Below, one piece after another: positions 7,877-16,061 of a stretch of 41,115 bases of DNA. The translations under genes were made by a program, and so were the position numbers. Position 1 is the stretch's first letter. Each line of letters starts with the position of its first letter. This DNA is from Flavobacteriaceae bacterium (lineage in GTDB: Bacteria > Bacteroidota > Bacteroidia > Flavobacteriales > Flavobacteriaceae), in NCBI GenBank assembly GCA_002862705.1, contig PKDU01000045.1:1-41115 (forward strand). The letters run 5' to 3'. The notes under the pieces were generated by a model that searched no databases, was not told the origin of the DNA, and saw only the letters and a list, made by a program, of their open reading frames with translations.

Positions 7877-9139
7877 CTATTCTGGGTATATACGCACCAA
7901 ATCTATTTTTGTGTTAGAAACCTCTAACATTTCGAAGGTAAAACCTTCGATAGAAACACGTTCTCCCTCAGTAGGTATATCGGCTGTATGGTGCACAATT
8001 AGCCCTCCTAATGTCTCGTAGGATTCAGAAACAGGCAGTTCAATGTTGTGGTCCGTATTGATTTCATCTATTTCTAAACGAGCAGAAAATGTAAAAGAGC
8101 CGTCGTCGTGTGTAATAGAAACATTGTTAACGGTGTCGTGTTCGTCTTCAATTTCACCAAACAATTCCTCCACAATATCTTCTAGGGTTAGCATTCCAGC
8201 CGTACCGCCAAATTCATCCAAAACCACAGCAACACTTCTTCGCTTCTTAACCAATTGATTAAAGACATCTTGAATGCGCATGGTTTCGGGAATCCATTCC
8301 ACTGCTTTAATGATGGCATGAAGTGATTTTGGTTTTTTAAACATATCAAACGCATGAACATATCCAATGATGTTGTCCATACTTTGTGCATAAATCAAAA
8401 TTTTAGAAAATCCCGTAGACGAAAAAATATCCAACAATTCTTTGGGCTTTTCATAGCGGTCTACAGCAACCATCTCGGCCCTAGGCACCATGACTTCTCG
8501 GGCTTTTAAATTGGTAAAAGAAAGTGCGTTGTGAAACAATTGCAATTCGGTATCTTGATTTTCATCACTTGTTGTCTCGATCTGTTCAGATACAAAATCG
8601 CCCAACTCAACCTTACTAAAGGCAATGGGGTCTTCCTGAGTTTGCAATCGAAAAAAGCGTTGTAGCACAACGTCTGAAAACCGCATCACCACCCAGCTGA
8701 GTGGTTTCATCAACTGGTAAAAAACAAAAGCGGGAAGCGCAAATACGCTTAAAAATCTGTTGGCGTAGATTTGAAAAAACACCTTCGGTAAAAATTCTGC
8801 TGTAATAAGAATAACGGCCGTTGATATCAGTGTCTGGTAAAATATAATATAAAGCGGGAGTGAGGCATAGCTTTTATAAACAGGAAATAATTCTTGCACA
8901 ATGAGCTCCCCAGCGTAAATGCCATAAACCACTAAAGCTATGTTGTTCCCAACCAACATGGAAACAATAAAGCGCGAAGGGCTTTTTGTAATGCTTTTTA
9001 GCAGTGAACCAAAACTTTTCGCTTGTGTTTTTTGAATTTCAAGCCTGATTTTGTTCGAAGACACAAAGGCAATTTCCATTCCCGAAAAAAACGCCGACAA
9101 CAAAAGACTGGCCACTAAAACGCTAATCTCTACTGTCAT
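7877..9139 (-). CDS. CNNM/CBS/CorC-domain membrane protein (hemolysin family)
   Basis: The 420-residue protein has an N-terminal CNNM (DUF21) membrane domain with about four helices and the conserved FSGMEIAFVSSNKIR, a pair of CBS domains (about 200-320, with KAREVMVPR and AVVLDEFGGTAG), and a C-terminal CorC/HlyC domain. Such proteins are implicated in divalent cation (Mg2+ or Co2+) transport or homeostasis. The family also includes the flavobacterial gliding protein GldE, but this locus is not the gldE neighbourhood I know. The old name hemolysin is misleading. It follows the small membrane protein gene by 5 bp. Confidence 0.92.
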   Translation of the reverse strand: MTVEISVLVASLLLSAFFSGMEIAFVSSNKIRLEIQKTQAKSFGSLLKSITKSPSRFIVSMLVGNNIALVVYGIYAGELIVQELFPVYKSYASLPLYIIFYQTLISTAVILITAEFLPKVFFQIYANRFLSVFALPAFVFYQLMKPLSWVVMRFSDVVLQRFFRLQTQEDPIAFSKVELGDFVSEQIETTSDENQDTELQLFHNALSFTNLKAREVMVPRAEMVAVDRYEKPKELLDIFSSTGFSKILIYAQSMDNIIGYVHAFDMFKKPKSLHAIIKAVEWIPETMRIQDVFNQLVKKRRSVAVVLDEFGGTAGMLTLEDIVEELFGEIEDEHDTVNNVSITHDDGSFTFSARLEIDEINTDHNIELPVSESYETLGGLIVHHTADIPTEGERVSIEGFTFEMLEVSNTKIDLVRIYPE

Positions 9140-9144
9140 ATGTA

Positions 9145-9339
9145 TTATTGATCCTTACGCTGCTCAAGCTTTTTGCGATAACGCCTTCTGATGAAGTACA
9201 TAAACACAGTAACACCCGTGATGGCAAGATCTATGGTTGTACGCGCGTTTTCTGTTCCATAATAGTTAATGGCGCGAAACAAAAATAATCCTCCAAAAAC
9301 CAGGTATATAATTTCGGATATGCGGTAAAATTTTATCAT
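9145..9339 (-). CDS. Small conserved membrane protein (64 aa)
   Basis: The 64-residue product has two hydrophobic segments (about 9-24 and 36-50) separated by a short loop, and a very basic C-terminus (RRRYRKKLEQRK) that should face the cytoplasm. It has no recognisable domain. Its ATG overlaps the end of lptC by 4 bp and it precedes the CNNM gene by 5 bp, so it is translated as part of the operon. The position next to lptC suggests an envelope role, but this is only context. Confidence 0.75.
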   Translation of the reverse strand: MIKFYRISEIIYLVFGGLFLFRAINYYGTENARTTIDLAITGVTVFMYFIRRRYRKKLEQRKDQ

Positions 9340-9893
9340 AATTCTTCTTCTTCAACTATTACATTCCCAACAAGTGGGCCTGTGGTTATTTTATCAAACG
9401 ATCTGCTGGCATCTAGAACGTTAGCAGCAATGTCATAATCTTCATTTTTAAAGGTAAAGTATTCTTCTGTAAAAACCCACTCTTTGTTTATATCCCAATA
9501 CAGTTGGGAGGTATTTAGCACAGCACCCTCGGGCGTAGTTATAAAAACATTGCCGCGCAGGTCTACAAGATCTGTTCTTGAATACATAATACCATAATCT
9601 GCTTTTACGTGTGTTTCATTATTGTTTTCGTCATATAAAACAACTTGAACCCCATTGGGAAATTCAGAATAAGGGAAAGGCTGATTGGTGTAGTCTATAT
9701 TCTTTGGTGCTGTCAATACAGCTATGGTTTTTGCAAGCTCGGTGTAGACTACGCGTATCGTATCCGCTTCGCCAATAGGAAGTGCATCAAACTGACTAAT
9801 GGTTTTGAGTTGTGCAAAATTATCTTTGCACGAAAAACTAACCAGTGCGACAAACACTGCGATAAACTTTAAAACGTGTACGGGTTGCTTCAT
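9336..9893 (-). CDS. lptC: LptC, LPS-export periplasmic protein (lipoprotein-like)
   Basis: The 185-residue protein begins with a lipoprotein-type signal ending at SFSCKDN and continues into a beta-rich region (VQVVLYDENNNETHVKADYGIMY, shortened here to its core VKADYG; DLRGNVFI). It fits LptC, which links the inner-membrane LptB2FG extractor to the periplasmic LptA bridge in lipopolysaccharide export. Bacteroidota LptC proteins commonly have a Cys-containing signal in place of the enterobacterial membrane helix. Its start is one base from the TPR gene's stop and its end overlaps the small membrane gene. The other lpt genes are not present in this window. Confidence 0.85.
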   Translation of the reverse strand: MKQPVHVLKFIAVFVALVSFSCKDNFAQLKTISQFDALPIGEADTIRVVYTELAKTIAVLTAPKNIDYTNQPFPYSEFPNGVQVVLYDENNNETHVKADYGIMYSRTDLVDLRGNVFITTPEGAVLNTSQLYWDINKEWVFTEEYFTFKNEDYDIAANVLDASRSFDKITTGPLVGNVIVEEEEL

Positions 9894-11270
9894 TTACAAT
9901 TGCGGAACCGTTACGCTACTGTTGATCCAACATGAAAAGCTTATGGTTTCTCCTGCTCTGCCTTCCGTAAAAATATCTGTTTTACTAGGTGCTCTGCCTT
10001 CGTAACTAGCCGCTAATTTAAGTGCCGTTTTCTTTACACCAGAATCTACCGTAGCAGCCTTCCGTGCCGTTTTTGCAGCCAACCAATAAACCGCACGTTT
10101 CTCAAACTGGGTATTGCCACAATCGTTTGCACTGGCAGCATACAAACTTGCGATAAGCATATAGGCTTTCCCCATAGAGGGACGGTTTTTTAGTGCTTTT
10201 CTAGCATAAGATCTAGACTTACTCTTCAGGTTTCTTTTCTTAAATTTAACAGCAATTTTATAGAGAATATCTGCCTTGCGATACTGGTCTTGCTCCAATG
10301 TCAAGGATTCTTCATAATAAGCCAATGCGGCTTTACTTTCACCCGCTTTATCTTTTAATATACCCAAGTAATAAGCCGAGTTCGCTGATGGGTTAATGGC
10401 GTGTAGCGCCTCCACCAATTCTACAAACAGCGGATCGTCTGCGCATTCTTTGGCATCCATACGGCTTGCCGCACGGTTTAGCCAGACACTGTTTGATCTG
10501 TTGACTTCAAAGTTTTTGCGGTATAGTGGAATGAGGTTCTCACAACTAGACTCTTTTGATATCATGGCATCAAGATTGCCCGCATAAGTTGAAAATGCAA
10601 ACTTATTGGTCTCATAAACACGTTTGTTGCGTTGTTCTCTAGAAGTCAATGCTTCTCCAGTCTCCAGCTTCTTTAAAATTACATCTAGCTTTTTAGCTAA
10701 ATTGGTTTGCTCTAGCGCAAATTTTTCTGAAACCTCCTCGTACTTATCAAAAAGCACTTCTGCGGTCTTATCGCCTTGTTTATAAAGCTGATAAGCCGTT
10801 TTAAAATATGTGTATAGGCGCTTTGGGCTTGTAAAGCTATTAGGATCTTGCGTAAACGCCTGATCAAATATTTCATAAGCTTCACGCTTGGTACCTAGCT
10901 TATTGTCTACCATAGCTTGTGCTTTTGAAGAAAGGATTTTCCCCACTTCACTGGCACCTCTTTTGGTATTGGGAAAATACGTTAACCAGTCATCGTATAA
11001 CGACATCAGTGAGGCCTGAAGTGCAGCCTTATCGTCTGTTGCATTCTTGATTTTATGGTTAAGTATGCGCTCGCCATACTTAAAGGTTGCCACATTTAGT
11101 TCTGGGCAATTGTTACGTACCTCGAGCCAAGGCTGATAAGCCGAGTCGTAATTTTTAACCTTTGAAAACTCGGCAAAAATTGACAAATTGGCGGGGCAAG
11201 AACTTTTATCTAGCTGAGCCGTCGCAATCAGACCACTCGCCATCATTAAAAGAAGTATTCTATTTTTCAT
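9894..11270 (-). CDS. Secreted TPR-repeat protein
   Basis: The 458-residue product has a signal peptide (to about residue 19, ATAQLD) and helical repeats typical of tetratricopeptide proteins, clearest in the second half (AYYLGILKDKAGESKAALAYY, from which the core AYYLGILKDKAG is visible; ILYKIAVKFKKRN; AYMLIASLYA). TPR proteins scaffold protein-protein contacts. The protein should sit in the periplasm or on the outer membrane. It lies between a predicted outer-membrane protein and lptC with spacings of 8 and 0 bp, so a role in envelope assembly is a reasonable guess, not a demonstrated one. Confidence 0.82.
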   Translation of the reverse strand: MKNRILLLMMASGLIATAQLDKSSCPANLSIFAEFSKVKNYDSAYQPWLEVRNNCPELNVATFKYGERILNHKIKNATDDKAALQASLMSLYDDWLTYFPNTKRGASEVGKILSSKAQAMVDNKLGTKREAYEIFDQAFTQDPNSFTSPKRLYTYFKTAYQLYKQGDKTAEVLFDKYEEVSEKFALEQTNLAKKLDVILKKLETGEALTSREQRNKRVYETNKFAFSTYAGNLDAMISKESSCENLIPLYRKNFEVNRSNSVWLNRAASRMDAKECADDPLFVELVEALHAINPSANSAYYLGILKDKAGESKAALAYYEESLTLEQDQYRKADILYKIAVKFKKRNLKSKSRSYARKALKNRPSMGKAYMLIASLYAASANDCGNTQFEKRAVYWLAAKTARKAATVDSGVKKTALKLAASYEGRAPSKTDIFTEGRAGETISFSCWINSSVTVPQL

Positions 11271-11278
11271 ATCCGTTA

Positions 11279-12523
11279 TTAATCGTATTTACGTTTTATA
11301 AACCAAATATCGCTCAACGAAAAGCCAAGCATAATATTGGCATAATTCTCTTTAATTAACCCGTCATCTAGGGTTCCTAGTTGTCCGAGCTCAACTCCAA
11401 TATTTATCTTTGATAAACCGCCTACTGGCAAACCTAATCCAAAGGTTATGCCAAAATCTTCAATGGGTTGGTTATTTAGCACCAGGCCCGTTTTTTCAAA
11501 ACGAGCACCGACGCGATATGTCATCCTACTAACATAACTTGTAAACGAATTGTATTTTGGAATGTAAAATCCACCAACAGACAACCTTGAGGTTGCTTCA
11601 TATTTGACGTTGATATTCGCTTCCAATGGGTTTTTGATTCCTTTTGAGGTATTCAAGTAGTTGACGCCAACAAACCATTTGTGTGCAACACCAAAACCTG
11701 CTCCTAAATTTGTTTCAGATGAGAATTTATTCGATGTGTTGGCCAAACTGCCCAAGTCTATGGTTTCTTGTGAGCCAAAACCTCCGGTAGTTGAGACCGG
11801 AGAAACAGTTCGTGTGTTCGTGCTTTCCAAAGAAGTTTGTGGCGTGTGGGTAGCTGAAAGCTGTAAAATGTATTTTGATTTAATACGCCTGTCGTAATGC
11901 GCCCCGAACACATAGTTAAGACCACTCAGTTCTGAGCGAGTGAGAATCTGTGTGTCAAATTGTACGCCAGAAATGTTCTGGGTGAAGACTTTCTCGGTGA
12001 AACCAAAATTATAGTTTGCCATAATTCCCAAGCTCAAACCTTTAAATGGAGATAAAGCTACCCCCAAAAAAGTTGTGTTTACACCACCCGAGCCTTCGTA
12101 AAAAGTTGTTGTGTCCAGGTCATCCAACTGGCCTGTTACACTCATTCTGTAGCCCAAACTGGTCTTTGGTTTTAATCCAAAGCTGAATGCAAAAAACTTT
12201 GTTGGCACACTTAGCGAAAGGTAATTGAGTGACGCTGCTGAAGTATAAGCCGTTCCGTTACTGGATGTTTGCTCAACAGAACTGTATCTTGCACCTACGC
12301 GATACTGGACATAATCTAATTTTTTAAGCGTCGCTGGGTTGTCTAGACTAAAATGTGTGCTGTCGGCATATACCGTGATGCCGCCCATCATATTGTTCTC
12401 AGCCGTATTGGCAGTTGCAGGTTGTCCAAATCCATAATACGAATAGGGAGATAAGGTTGCATTTTGACCATATGAAAATGCAGCAATTGCAACAACAAAA
12501 AAACTCAGAAATCTATTTTTCAT
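11279..12523 (-). CDS. Putative outer-membrane beta-barrel protein
   Basis: The 414-residue protein has a signal peptide (cleavage near FSYGQN) followed by alternating beta strands rich in aromatic residues and glycine. It opens with LSPYSYYGFGQP, a phrase common in Bacteroidota FadL/PorV-like barrel proteins, and later shows YRVGARY twice, typical of barrel strands. I cannot assign a substrate. Its start overlaps coaX by 11 bp, so translation is coupled to a cytoplasmic metabolic gene, and the TPR gene follows 8 bp downstream. Confidence 0.78.
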   Translation of the reverse strand: MKNRFLSFFVVAIAAFSYGQNATLSPYSYYGFGQPATANTAENNMMGGITVYADSTHFSLDNPATLKKLDYVQYRVGARYSSVEQTSSNGTAYTSAASLNYLSLSVPTKFFAFSFGLKPKTSLGYRMSVTGQLDDLDTTTFYEGSGGVNTTFLGVALSPFKGLSLGIMANYNFGFTEKVFTQNISGVQFDTQILTRSELSGLNYVFGAHYDRRIKSKYILQLSATHTPQTSLESTNTRTVSPVSTTGGFGSQETIDLGSLANTSNKFSSETNLGAGFGVAHKWFVGVNYLNTSKGIKNPLEANINVKYEATSRLSVGGFYIPKYNSFTSYVSRMTYRVGARFEKTGLVLNNQPIEDFGITFGLGLPVGGLSKINIGVELGQLGTLDDGLIKENYANIMLGFSLSDIWFIKRKYD

Positions 12524-13256
12524 GAAATGTATTGAACATCAGTAGGTTTTGAAGACCGATTAATATTAATTCAGCGTCCGCAAATATGGTGTATTTTATG
12601 TTTTTAATCAAAAAATTAGCATCTCCACCTGTTAAAATTATGGTAAAATCACCGTATTTTTTGTTAAATGCTTCGATATGGGCATGAATCTCAAAAATAA
12701 CTCCAGCCTCAACACCCATAGACATGCTTGAGGAAGTGGACGTTCCTATTGCTGGCAGCTCATCTGTTGGGTCTAGCAAAGGGAGATTTGCCGTAAACAT
12801 ATGCAAGGCACCGTAGCGCATTGCTCTTCCAGGTGAAATAGCTCCTCCAGCGTGATGGCCGTTTGCATCCATAAAATCATAGGTAATACAACTCCCGGCA
12901 TCAATTACGAGTACTGGAGTGTTGGGATGTGTAGCCATAGCACCTGACAAAGCAGCCCTACGGTCAATCCCTAAGGTATTGATATCGTCATAGGCTGTTG
13001 TGAAAGGGTATTTTGTAGTGTCGTCTATAAAAGCAACGTCACATGACTGCGGCAATAACGAAAGTATTTGCTTTGTTGATGCCCCCACGCTGCCTACCAA
13101 AACGGTTGTAAATGGTGCCTTTTGGTGAAATGAAGCCCATTCGTTCATAGACCAATCGGAACATTTACCACTTTCTTTTAGTGCGTTTGCTTCAAAGTAA
13201 CCGTATTTGGTATGGGTATTGCCAATGTCCAGTACTAAGTGCTGCTGCTTACTCAT
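12513..13256 (-). CDS. coaX: Type III pantothenate kinase
   Basis: CoaX phosphorylates pantothenate in the first step of coenzyme A synthesis; type III enzymes need a monovalent cation and are not feedback-inhibited by CoA. Of the 247 residues, LDIGNTHTKYG near the start is the ATP-binding P-loop of the ASKHA fold, GIDRRAALSGA holds the pantothenate-binding and catalytic Asp region, and VIDAGSCITYD is the second phosphate motif. The ATG at 13256 is preferred to one at 13295 because LDIGNT normally begins within the first ten residues. TACTTTTA ends 4 bp before this ATG. It is the first gene of the envelope operon. Confidence 0.94.
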   Translation of the reverse strand: MSKQQHLVLDIGNTHTKYGYFEANALKESGKCSDWSMNEWASFHQKAPFTTVLVGSVGASTKQILSLLPQSCDVAFIDDTTKYPFTTAYDDINTLGIDRRAALSGAMATHPNTPVLVIDAGSCITYDFMDANGHHAGGAISPGRAMRYGALHMFTANLPLLDPTDELPAIGTSTSSSMSMGVEAGVIFEIHAHIEAFNKKYGDFTIILTGGDANFLIKNIKYTIFADAELILIGLQNLLMFNTFHEK

Positions 13257-13260
13257 GGGG

Positions 13261-13268
13261 TAAAAGTA
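13261..13268 (-). promoter_or_regulatory. -7 element before coaX
   Basis: TACTTTTA on the minus strand matches TAnnTTTG at 7 of 8 positions and ends 4 bp before the coaX ATG, which supports the chosen start and suggests a leaderless mRNA. Confidence 0.4.
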
Positions 13269-13288
13269 GAAGTTTTTTTCCAAGCGGC

Positions 13289-13318
13289 TTGCCAATTCTT
13301 GGAAAGCAAGTATATTTG
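13289..13318 (+). promoter_or_regulatory. Promoter of tRNA-Phe
   Basis: TTG (13289-13291), a 19-bp spacer and TATATTTG (13311-13318) give a full match to the Bacteroidota promoter consensus, 18 bp upstream of the mature tRNA. Confidence 0.85.
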
Positions 13319-13336
13319 TGCCTGCAAATTTTGCAT

Positions 13337-13409
13337 GGTACCTTAGCTCAGTTGGTAGAGCAAAGGACTGAAAATCCTTGTGTCCCTGGTTCGATTCCTG
13401 GAGGTACCA
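13337..13409 (+). tRNA. tRNA-Phe (anticodon GAA)
   Basis: A complete cloverleaf is visible. The acceptor stem pairs GGTACCT with AGGTACC and is followed by discriminator A. The D arm has AGCTCAGTTGGTAGAGC, and the anticodon stem AAGGA/TCCTT with loop CTGAAAA gives anticodon GAA. The T arm has GGTTCGATTCC. CCA is not encoded. The gene stands alone between its promoter and a strong terminator. Confidence 0.98.
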
Positions 13410-13412
13410 CAG

Positions 13413-13440
13413 ACCCTTCGCTAATGCGGAGGGTTTTTTT
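13413..13440 (+). terminator. Intrinsic terminator after tRNA-Phe
   Basis: The arms ACCCTTCGC (13413-13421) and GCGGAGGGT (13426-13434) form a 9-bp stem with one T-G pair and a TAAT loop, followed by seven T residues including the stem end. Confidence 0.93.
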
Positions 13441-13462
13441 ATGCTTATGATTTTTAATCGGG

Positions 13463-14200
13463 CTACAACATCTTTAACTGCTGGACCTCTGTCTGCGATA
13501 AATGACGCCAGTGTCCACGGGGTAAATCTTTCTTTGTAAGCCCCGCAAACAACACGCGGTCTAGGGTTATTACCTCATAGCCTAAATACTCAAAAATGCG
13601 TCTCACGATTCGGTTACGTCCCGAATGGAGGGCAATACCCACCTCGCGTTTGGAGGCACCTTGTACATAACTCACTTCATCGGCTTTGATATTGCCATCG
13701 TCAAGGGTGATACCCTCCTTGATGCTTTGCAAGTGCTGCCCATTTACGTTTTTGTCTAGCACAACGTGATAGAGTTTTTTTACGCCTGTGCTTGGGTGTG
13801 TGAGTTTTTTAGCCAAATCTCCATCATTGGTAAATAACAACAGCCCAGTTGTGGGACGATCTAACCTGCCCACAGGCACGATGCGCGCCTTGGTAGCGTT
13901 GGCCACCAAATCCATTACGGTTTTTCGACCTTTTTCGTCCCGTGTGGTAGCAAGAAATCCTTTTGGCTTGTTCAGCAATACATAGGTAGGTTTTTCGGCC
14001 TTTAAGCGCTGTCCATCAAATTGTACTTCATCTGTTGGCTTAACCTTATAACCCATTTCGGTCATGACCTTGTTGTTCACTTTTACAGAACCTATCTTAA
14101 TATGCATGTCCGCTTCTCGGCGTGAACAAATACCCGCATGGGCAATAAACTTATTCAATCGAATCCCTTCGCTGGGTTTTTTTGGTTTTTTCTTATTCAT
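13463..14200 (-). CDS. rRNA pseudouridine synthase, RsuA/RluB/RluE/RluF family
   Basis: The 245-residue enzyme has an N-terminal basic tail (NKKKPKKP), an S4 RNA-binding domain (IRLNKFIAHAGICSRREAD), and a catalytic domain with GRLDRPTTGLLLFTNDG, whose Asp is the nucleophile that isomerises uridine in rRNA. The exact rRNA position cannot be decided from sequence, so no symbol is given; RluB-type is likely. The ATG at 14200 was chosen over 14221 because the basic tail starts there. It is last in the mevalonate gene run, 32 bp after the prenyltransferase gene. Confidence 0.92.
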   Translation of the reverse strand: MNKKKPKKPSEGIRLNKFIAHAGICSRREADMHIKIGSVKVNNKVMTEMGYKVKPTDEVQFDGQRLKAEKPTYVLLNKPKGFLATTRDEKGRKTVMDLVANATKARIVPVGRLDRPTTGLLLFTNDGDLAKKLTHPSTGVKKLYHVVLDKNVNGQHLQSIKEGITLDDGNIKADEVSYVQGASKREVGIALHSGRNRIVRRIFEYLGYEVITLDRVLFAGLTKKDLPRGHWRHLSQTEVQQLKML

Positions 14201-14232
14201 GGCCGTGGTTATGCCTTGCAAAAGTAAGAAGC

Positions 14233-15120
14233 TTAAACGTTAAGGCGTAGTAAAGGCAGACTTATTATAGCAAATAAAATAATTAGTCGTGTCAATTGGA
14301 GTAATAATCCCATATGCCGGGTACTAGAAAGTCGCCACAACAACAACAGCAACAGCAGCAACAACACAAAAGCAGTCAAGAAATAATAAATCATGGCATT
14401 GAGTGAAAAAAATGCATACAACAACCCAATCACGAGCAACGCACATGCTATCAAAATACTAATGAGTTTTTTGGTCCGTTTTTCGCCCCAAACCACTGGA
14501 AAGGTTTGGTAGTTTTGTGCCAAATCTCCTTTGAGGTTATACAAGTCCTTTACAAATTCACGAATACTCACCAGCGTATACAGATAGGCTGCATGGGTAA
14601 AAATTTCCAATGAAAAATTGTTGTAATAAACCGTAATCGCAAAAAAGGGCAATACAGTCAGGAGGGTACTTGTTAGGGTGCCAAACCACAAATCGCGTTT
14701 AAGAAGCGAGGAATACACAAACATGGCCACCATATAGCATGTGAAAAACAGCACCGCGCGAAACGACACATAGCTGGCGACCAAAAGGGCCATTACCGAG
14801 CAGATGAAATACATGGCCAATTTAGCTTTGGCAGAAACATGACGCTCTAGTATGGTTTTTTGAGGGCGATTAATAAGGTCTTTCTCCTCGTCAAAAAAAG
14901 CGTTAAAAATATACCCCCCAGAAACACTAAACCCTGTAGCTAGCACTATCAACCACAGTTCAACATTCTTCAATGTTGGTATGATGTCTATTTTAGAAAA
15001 AATAAATACTGCGGTGAGTACTTGGGCTAACATAAGGACACTCACGTTGACAACTCTTACTAGAGAAAACAGACCAATTGCCTGTAAAAACAATTGCTTT
15101 GATGAAGATGGGGCACGCAT
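14233..15120 (-). CDS. UbiA-superfamily prenyltransferase
   Basis: The 295-residue protein has about eight to nine membrane helices and the two Asp-rich motifs of UbiA enzymes: NAFFDEEKD (Asn73, Asp77, Asp81) followed by INRP, and a second one in DLYNLKGDLAQN, then TFPVVWG. UbiA enzymes attach a prenyl chain to an aromatic or lipid acceptor using Mg2+. Flavobacterial members with this sequence style resemble (di)geranylgeranylglyceryl-phosphate synthases of ether-lipid synthesis; menaquinone or heme side-chain transferases are alternatives. One base separates it from the mevalonate kinase gene, linking prenyl-donor supply with its use. Confidence 0.85.
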   Translation of the reverse strand: MRAPSSSKQLFLQAIGLFSLVRVVNVSVLMLAQVLTAVFIFSKIDIIPTLKNVELWLIVLATGFSVSGGYIFNAFFDEEKDLINRPQKTILERHVSAKAKLAMYFICSVMALLVASYVSFRAVLFFTCYMVAMFVYSSLLKRDLWFGTLTSTLLTVLPFFAITVYYNNFSLEIFTHAAYLYTLVSIREFVKDLYNLKGDLAQNYQTFPVVWGEKRTKKLISILIACALLVIGLLYAFFSLNAMIYYFLTAFVLLLLLLLLLWRLSSTRHMGLLLQLTRLIILFAIISLPLLRLNV

Positions 15121-15121
15121 C

Positions 15122-16054
15122 TTAAAATGTATATACGACCTCTAATTGATGGTCTGCAAGTATGGATTTTGCCTTGGGCAGGTCTTGTGTAAAGCCAAGA
15201 ATATAGCCTCCGCCACCAGAGCCGCAGAGTTTTAGGTAATACGCATTGGTGTCAATTCCCTTTTTCCAAACAGCACGAAAACGCTTTGGAATCATGGGGC
15301 TAAAGTGCTCTAGCACAACAGAAGAAAGTTTTTTCACATCCGAAAATAAATCTGAAATATTACCACTCAAAAAGTGCTCAATACAGCGATCCGATATGGC
15401 GATAAATTCGTGTTTCATCATTTTGCGAAAGGCAGGCGCTTCAAGGTTGTCTAAGAAAATGGACACCAAAGGAGCTGTTTCGCTAGTCATGCCACTGTCC
15501 AAAAGAAAAACCGCTGCTTTTCCTTTTTGTGATTGAGATGGAATTCCCGTTGGTTCAATTTTCGATTTGGAATGGATTAGAATAGGCAAGCTCAAAAAGC
15601 TGTTGAGCGGATCTAAGCCTGATGATTTTCCGTGAAAAAAAGATTCCATAGCAGAAAAAATATCTTTAAGCTTTGTAAGCTTTTGACGCGTAAGATTCTC
15701 TAACACCGTGATTTTTTCAAACGCGTAACGGTCGTATATGGCAGCTACCAAGGCACCGCTACTCCCCACGCCATACCCCTGTGGAATACTACTGTCAAAG
15801 TACATCCCCTTGTTTAAGTCGGAGGTTAAGCGCTTGTGATCGAACGTCACCAATGCGCTGTCTAAGGTGGTTAGGTGTTCGGCAAATGCTTTGAGCTTGG
15901 CATTAGAAGAAACCGCTGCTTCGGTAGTATTGCCATCCATGCGTAAAGCACCCTTGTAGTAGTTGTAAGGAATGGATAGCGCCTTGGCATTTTTTATGAT
16001 ACCATATTCACCAAAGAGTAAAATTTTTGCATAAAATAACGGACCCTTCATCAT
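15122..16054 (-). CDS. Mevalonate kinase (GHMP kinase)
   Basis: The 310-residue protein starts with GPLFYAKILLFGEYGII, a GHMP-kinase N-terminal strand, and carries the phosphate-binding loop PQGYGVGSSGALVAA and a C-terminal KLCGSGGGGYILGF, the third GHMP motif. It should phosphorylate mevalonate on the route to isopentenyl diphosphate. Phosphomevalonate kinase is a related possibility, but the start motif and pairing with mvaD favour mevalonate kinase. Two consecutive ATG codons make the start either 16054 or 16051. It lies 7 bp after mvaD and 1 bp before the prenyltransferase gene. Confidence 0.85.
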   Translation of the reverse strand: MMKGPLFYAKILLFGEYGIIKNAKALSIPYNYYKGALRMDGNTTEAAVSSNAKLKAFAEHLTTLDSALVTFDHKRLTSDLNKGMYFDSSIPQGYGVGSSGALVAAIYDRYAFEKITVLENLTRQKLTKLKDIFSAMESFFHGKSSGLDPLNSFLSLPILIHSKSKIEPTGIPSQSQKGKAAVFLLDSGMTSETAPLVSIFLDNLEAPAFRKMMKHEFIAISDRCIEHFLSGNISDLFSDVKKLSSVVLEHFSPMIPKRFRAVWKKGIDTNAYYLKLCGSGGGGYILGFTQDLPKAKSILADHQLEVVYTF

Positions 16055-16061
16055 AACAAAT

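Noticed and set aside
7877..9139. Gliding protein GldE
   Set aside because: The domain layout fits, but the neighbourhood is that of the general CNNM gene next to lptC, with no gld genes nearby.
14201..14221. Earlier start for the pseudouridine synthase
   Set aside because: The extra seven residues are not family-like, and the basic tail typical of the family begins at 14200.
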